Shown piece after piece: positions 6,355 to 7,869 of a DNA stretch of 7,869 bases. This DNA is from a candidate division CSSED10-310 bacterium. Lineage in GTDB: Bacteria; CSSED10-310; JAFGJC01. The stretch is from NCBI GenBank assembly GCA_016929305.1, contig JAFGJC010000372.1, positions 1 through 7,869 on the forward strand, in the 5' to 3' direction. Numbering within the stretch: the stretch's first letter is position 1; each line of letters starts with the position of its first letter. The notes beneath the pieces were generated by a model. That model had not been told where the DNA came from and ran no database searches. It saw only the letters and a list, made by a program, of their open reading frames with translations. The position numbers were made by a program, and so were the translations under genes.

Positions 6355-7467
6355 TTATTCGATATATCCCAAACTTTGCAGTTTGGCCCGCAAGGCTTCA
6401 TGACCTTCATGTGCCTCAAAAAGCGTGAATTTGGTCAATTGAATCGGTAATTTTGACCCATGAACCCATCGCTGAGTTTCACCTCGAGTTTTGTCGTAGA
6501 TCATTCGCAATTCAAGTCCGGCAAGATCAAGCATGATTTCATATCTGTCACCTCTGTAGGAAACTGTTTTTACGGTTGCTATCAGATTTTTTTCCGAGTC
6601 CTTTGAAATACGAATATTTTCCGGACGGATAAGAATAACGACATCGCCGGTTTTATTTGTTGCACTTGCTCCAGGAATCGGGAGTAGTTCTTTACCGATG
6701 CGGATGGTTTGTCCGTCAGAACAACCCTCCAGAACATTGATGTTGCCGATAAAACTTGCCACGAATTTACTCGCCGGCTGATCGTAAATATCCTCAGCAG
6801 AACCGATCTGTTCGACCCGTCCGTGGTTGATGACGACAATTTCATCCGCCAGCTCAAAAGCTTCTTCCTGGTCGTGAGTGACGAAAACACTTGTTGTTTT
6901 GACTTCATTATGAAGTTTACGTAGCTGAACCGAGAGATTCCGGCGGACTTTCGCATCTAATGCGCCAAACGGTTCATCCAGTAAAAGGAAATTTGGGCGA
7001 GGTGCCAGTGCGCGAGCGAGAGCTACACGCTGGCGCTGCCCGCCTGAAAGTTGTGAAGGGTAACGATGGTCGTAACCTTTCAATTGCACGAGTTCCAGCA
7101 ACTCATTCACACGCGATTTAATTTGATCAGGTGGGAATTTATTAACTTCAAGTCCCAAAGCGATGTTTTTCCAGACGGTCATGTGTTTGAAGAGCGCATA
7201 ATGCTGGAATACAAAACCCACACCCCGTTCCTTGGCTGGTCTTGTCGTCATTGATTTTCCTTCAAGTACGACTTCTCCGGTGTCAGGTTTTTCCAATCCC
7301 GCGATGATTCTGAGGACGGTGCTTTTACCGGAACCGCTGGGACCCAGAAGCGCTACCAGGTGACCTTGAGCAACATGAAAGCTGACATTGTCGACAGCGG
7401 TAAAGATACCACCTTTTCCATTTCCTGTTTTGAACTCTTTACTCACATTTTTTACGATTATTCCCAT
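6355..7467 (-). CDS. cysA: Sulfate/thiosulfate ABC transporter ATP-binding protein
   Basis: ATPase that drives sulfate or thiosulfate import at the inner membrane, in complex with CysT and CysW. The ATG at 7467 gives 370 residues, close to usual CysA length, and has TGAGG 8 bases upstream; an in-frame ATG 30 bases earlier touches the cysW stop and lacks a Shine-Dalgarno. ABC motifs in that numbering: Walker A GPSGSGKST 42-50, Q-loop Q88 in FQHYALF, signature LSGGQ 140-144, Walker B LLLDEP 161-166, D-loop GALD 168-171, switch His H198 in VTHDQEEA. Residues about 240-350 form the regulatory TOBE-type domain (FIGNINVLEG, VILIRPENIRI). The assignment to sulfate rests mainly on the adjacent CysW; molybdate, tungstate or another oxyanion cannot be excluded. 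It sits between cysW and the barrel gene in one operon. Confidence 0.9.
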   Translation of the reverse strand: MGIIVKNVSKEFKTGNGKGGIFTAVDNVSFHVAQGHLVALLGPSGSGKSTVLRIIAGLEKPDTGEVVLEGKSMTTRPAKERGVGFVFQHYALFKHMTVWKNIALGLEVNKFPPDQIKSRVNELLELVQLKGYDHRYPSQLSGGQRQRVALARALAPRPNFLLLDEPFGALDAKVRRNLSVQLRKLHNEVKTTSVFVTHDQEEAFELADEIVVINHGRVEQIGSAEDIYDQPASKFVASFIGNINVLEGCSDGQTIRIGKELLPIPGASATNKTGDVVILIRPENIRISKDSEKNLIATVKTVSYRGDRYEIMLDLAGLELRMIYDKTRGETQRWVHGSKLPIQLTKFTLFEAHEGHEALRAKLQSLGYIE

Positions 7468-7497
7468 ATGAATTACCTCAAAAACAATGCAACGCAT

Positions 7498-7869
7498 TCA
7501 TCGAAGCATCTCGTCGCGCTTTTTTCGGTGCTTCAGATACTCCATAACCAGCAACATTCCAAAGGAAACCGCTGCCAGAACAAGAGATGCTGAAAACGCT
7601 CCCTGATAATGAAAATCGGTAAATTCCTGGTGTATGTGCAATGTGGCAGTCTGGGTCCTGTGAATGATATTTCCACTCACGACAAGAACAGCTCCAAATT
7701 CACCCAAAGCTCTTGCTGTTGTTAGCGTAACACCATAAGACAGTCCCCAGCGGATCGTTGGAAGAGTGATTCGCGTGAAGGTCTGCCATCCGCTTGCTCC
7801 CAGCGTTCGAGCAGCTTCTTCCTGGTCAAGACCTGCTTCTCTTAGTACCGGTATAACCTGTTTGGCGAC
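7498..7869 (-). CDS. cysW: Sulfate ABC transporter permease CysW (partial, C-terminal part)
   Basis: C-terminal 123 residues of an inner-membrane permease; the frame is open to the right edge, so the start lies outside. Residues 18-40 of the fragment (EEAARTLGASGWQTF and on to LPTI) form the EAA loop that docks on the ATPase. Then TTARALGEFGAVLVVSGN (50-67) is highly characteristic of CysW; CysT would be expected to read closer to ARAVGEYGS. Two membrane segments are visible, about 42-66 and 90-112, followed by a basic cytoplasmic tail KHRKKRDE. The TGA at 7500-7498 is followed within 30 bases by the cysA start, so the genes are co-transcribed. cysT and a periplasmic binding protein are expected to the right, beyond the window. 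Confidence 0.92.
   Translation of the reverse strand, partial: VAKQVIPVLREAGLDQEEAARTLGASGWQTFTRITLPTIRWGLSYGVTLTTARALGEFGAVLVVSGNIIHRTQTATLHIHQEFTDFHYQGAFSASLVLAAVSFGMLLVMEYLKHRKKRDEMLR

Noticed and set aside
6333..6419. Extension of the barrel protein by 29 residues upstream of the chosen ATG
   Set aside because: The added part would overlap the end of cysA in another frame and bury the signal peptide; the ATG at 6332 has its own Shine-Dalgarno.
6582..6956. Minus-strand 124-codon open frame inside cysA
   Set aside because: It is a shifted-frame shadow of the well-supported cysA reading frame.

Overview
The window is a stretch of chromosome of roughly 44% G+C (estimated by eye) from a didermic bacterium. 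A signal-peptide-bearing beta-barrel outer-membrane protein supports the two-membrane envelope. The phylum cannot be fixed from this sequence, and nothing points specifically to a cyanobacterium. No RNA genes, insertion sequences, phage genes or CRISPR arrays were seen. Coding density is high, and the longest non-coding gap is about 256 bases.

Left part (1-4804, minus strand): a cyanophycin operon read right to left. It begins with cphA (cyanophycin synthetase, 885 aa). Next comes cphB (intracellular cyanophycinase), which overlaps the cphA stop by 8 bases. After a 65-base gap comes a second cyanophycin-synthetase-like gene, here called cphA', which runs off the left edge (first 426 residues present). 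Cyanophycin is the nitrogen-storage polymer multi-L-arginyl-poly-L-aspartate: CphA builds it and CphB cuts it to beta-Asp-Arg dipeptides, so storage and retrieval are encoded together. The role of cphA' is unknown. It keeps a recognisable ATP-grasp domain but has lost the HxxEH motif of the N domain and a histidine in the glycine-rich ATP loop.

Middle (4805-5630): a divergent intergenic region with weak candidate promoters in both directions, then a plus-strand ferritin-like diiron protein with no rubredoxin domain.

Right part (5673-7869, minus strand): the end of a sulfate-type ABC importer operon. In reading order it holds the C-terminal part of the permease CysW (cut by the right edge), the ATPase CysA, and a small DUF2490-like outer-membrane beta-barrel protein. 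The barrel gene sits 22 bases after cysA, so it is probably co-transcribed and may serve anion entry across the outer membrane. The ferritin-like gene and the barrel gene converge with 42 bases between their stops and no convincing intrinsic terminator.

The families here are known. The most unusual point is the degenerate cphA' paralogue placed behind a complete cphA-cphB pair.
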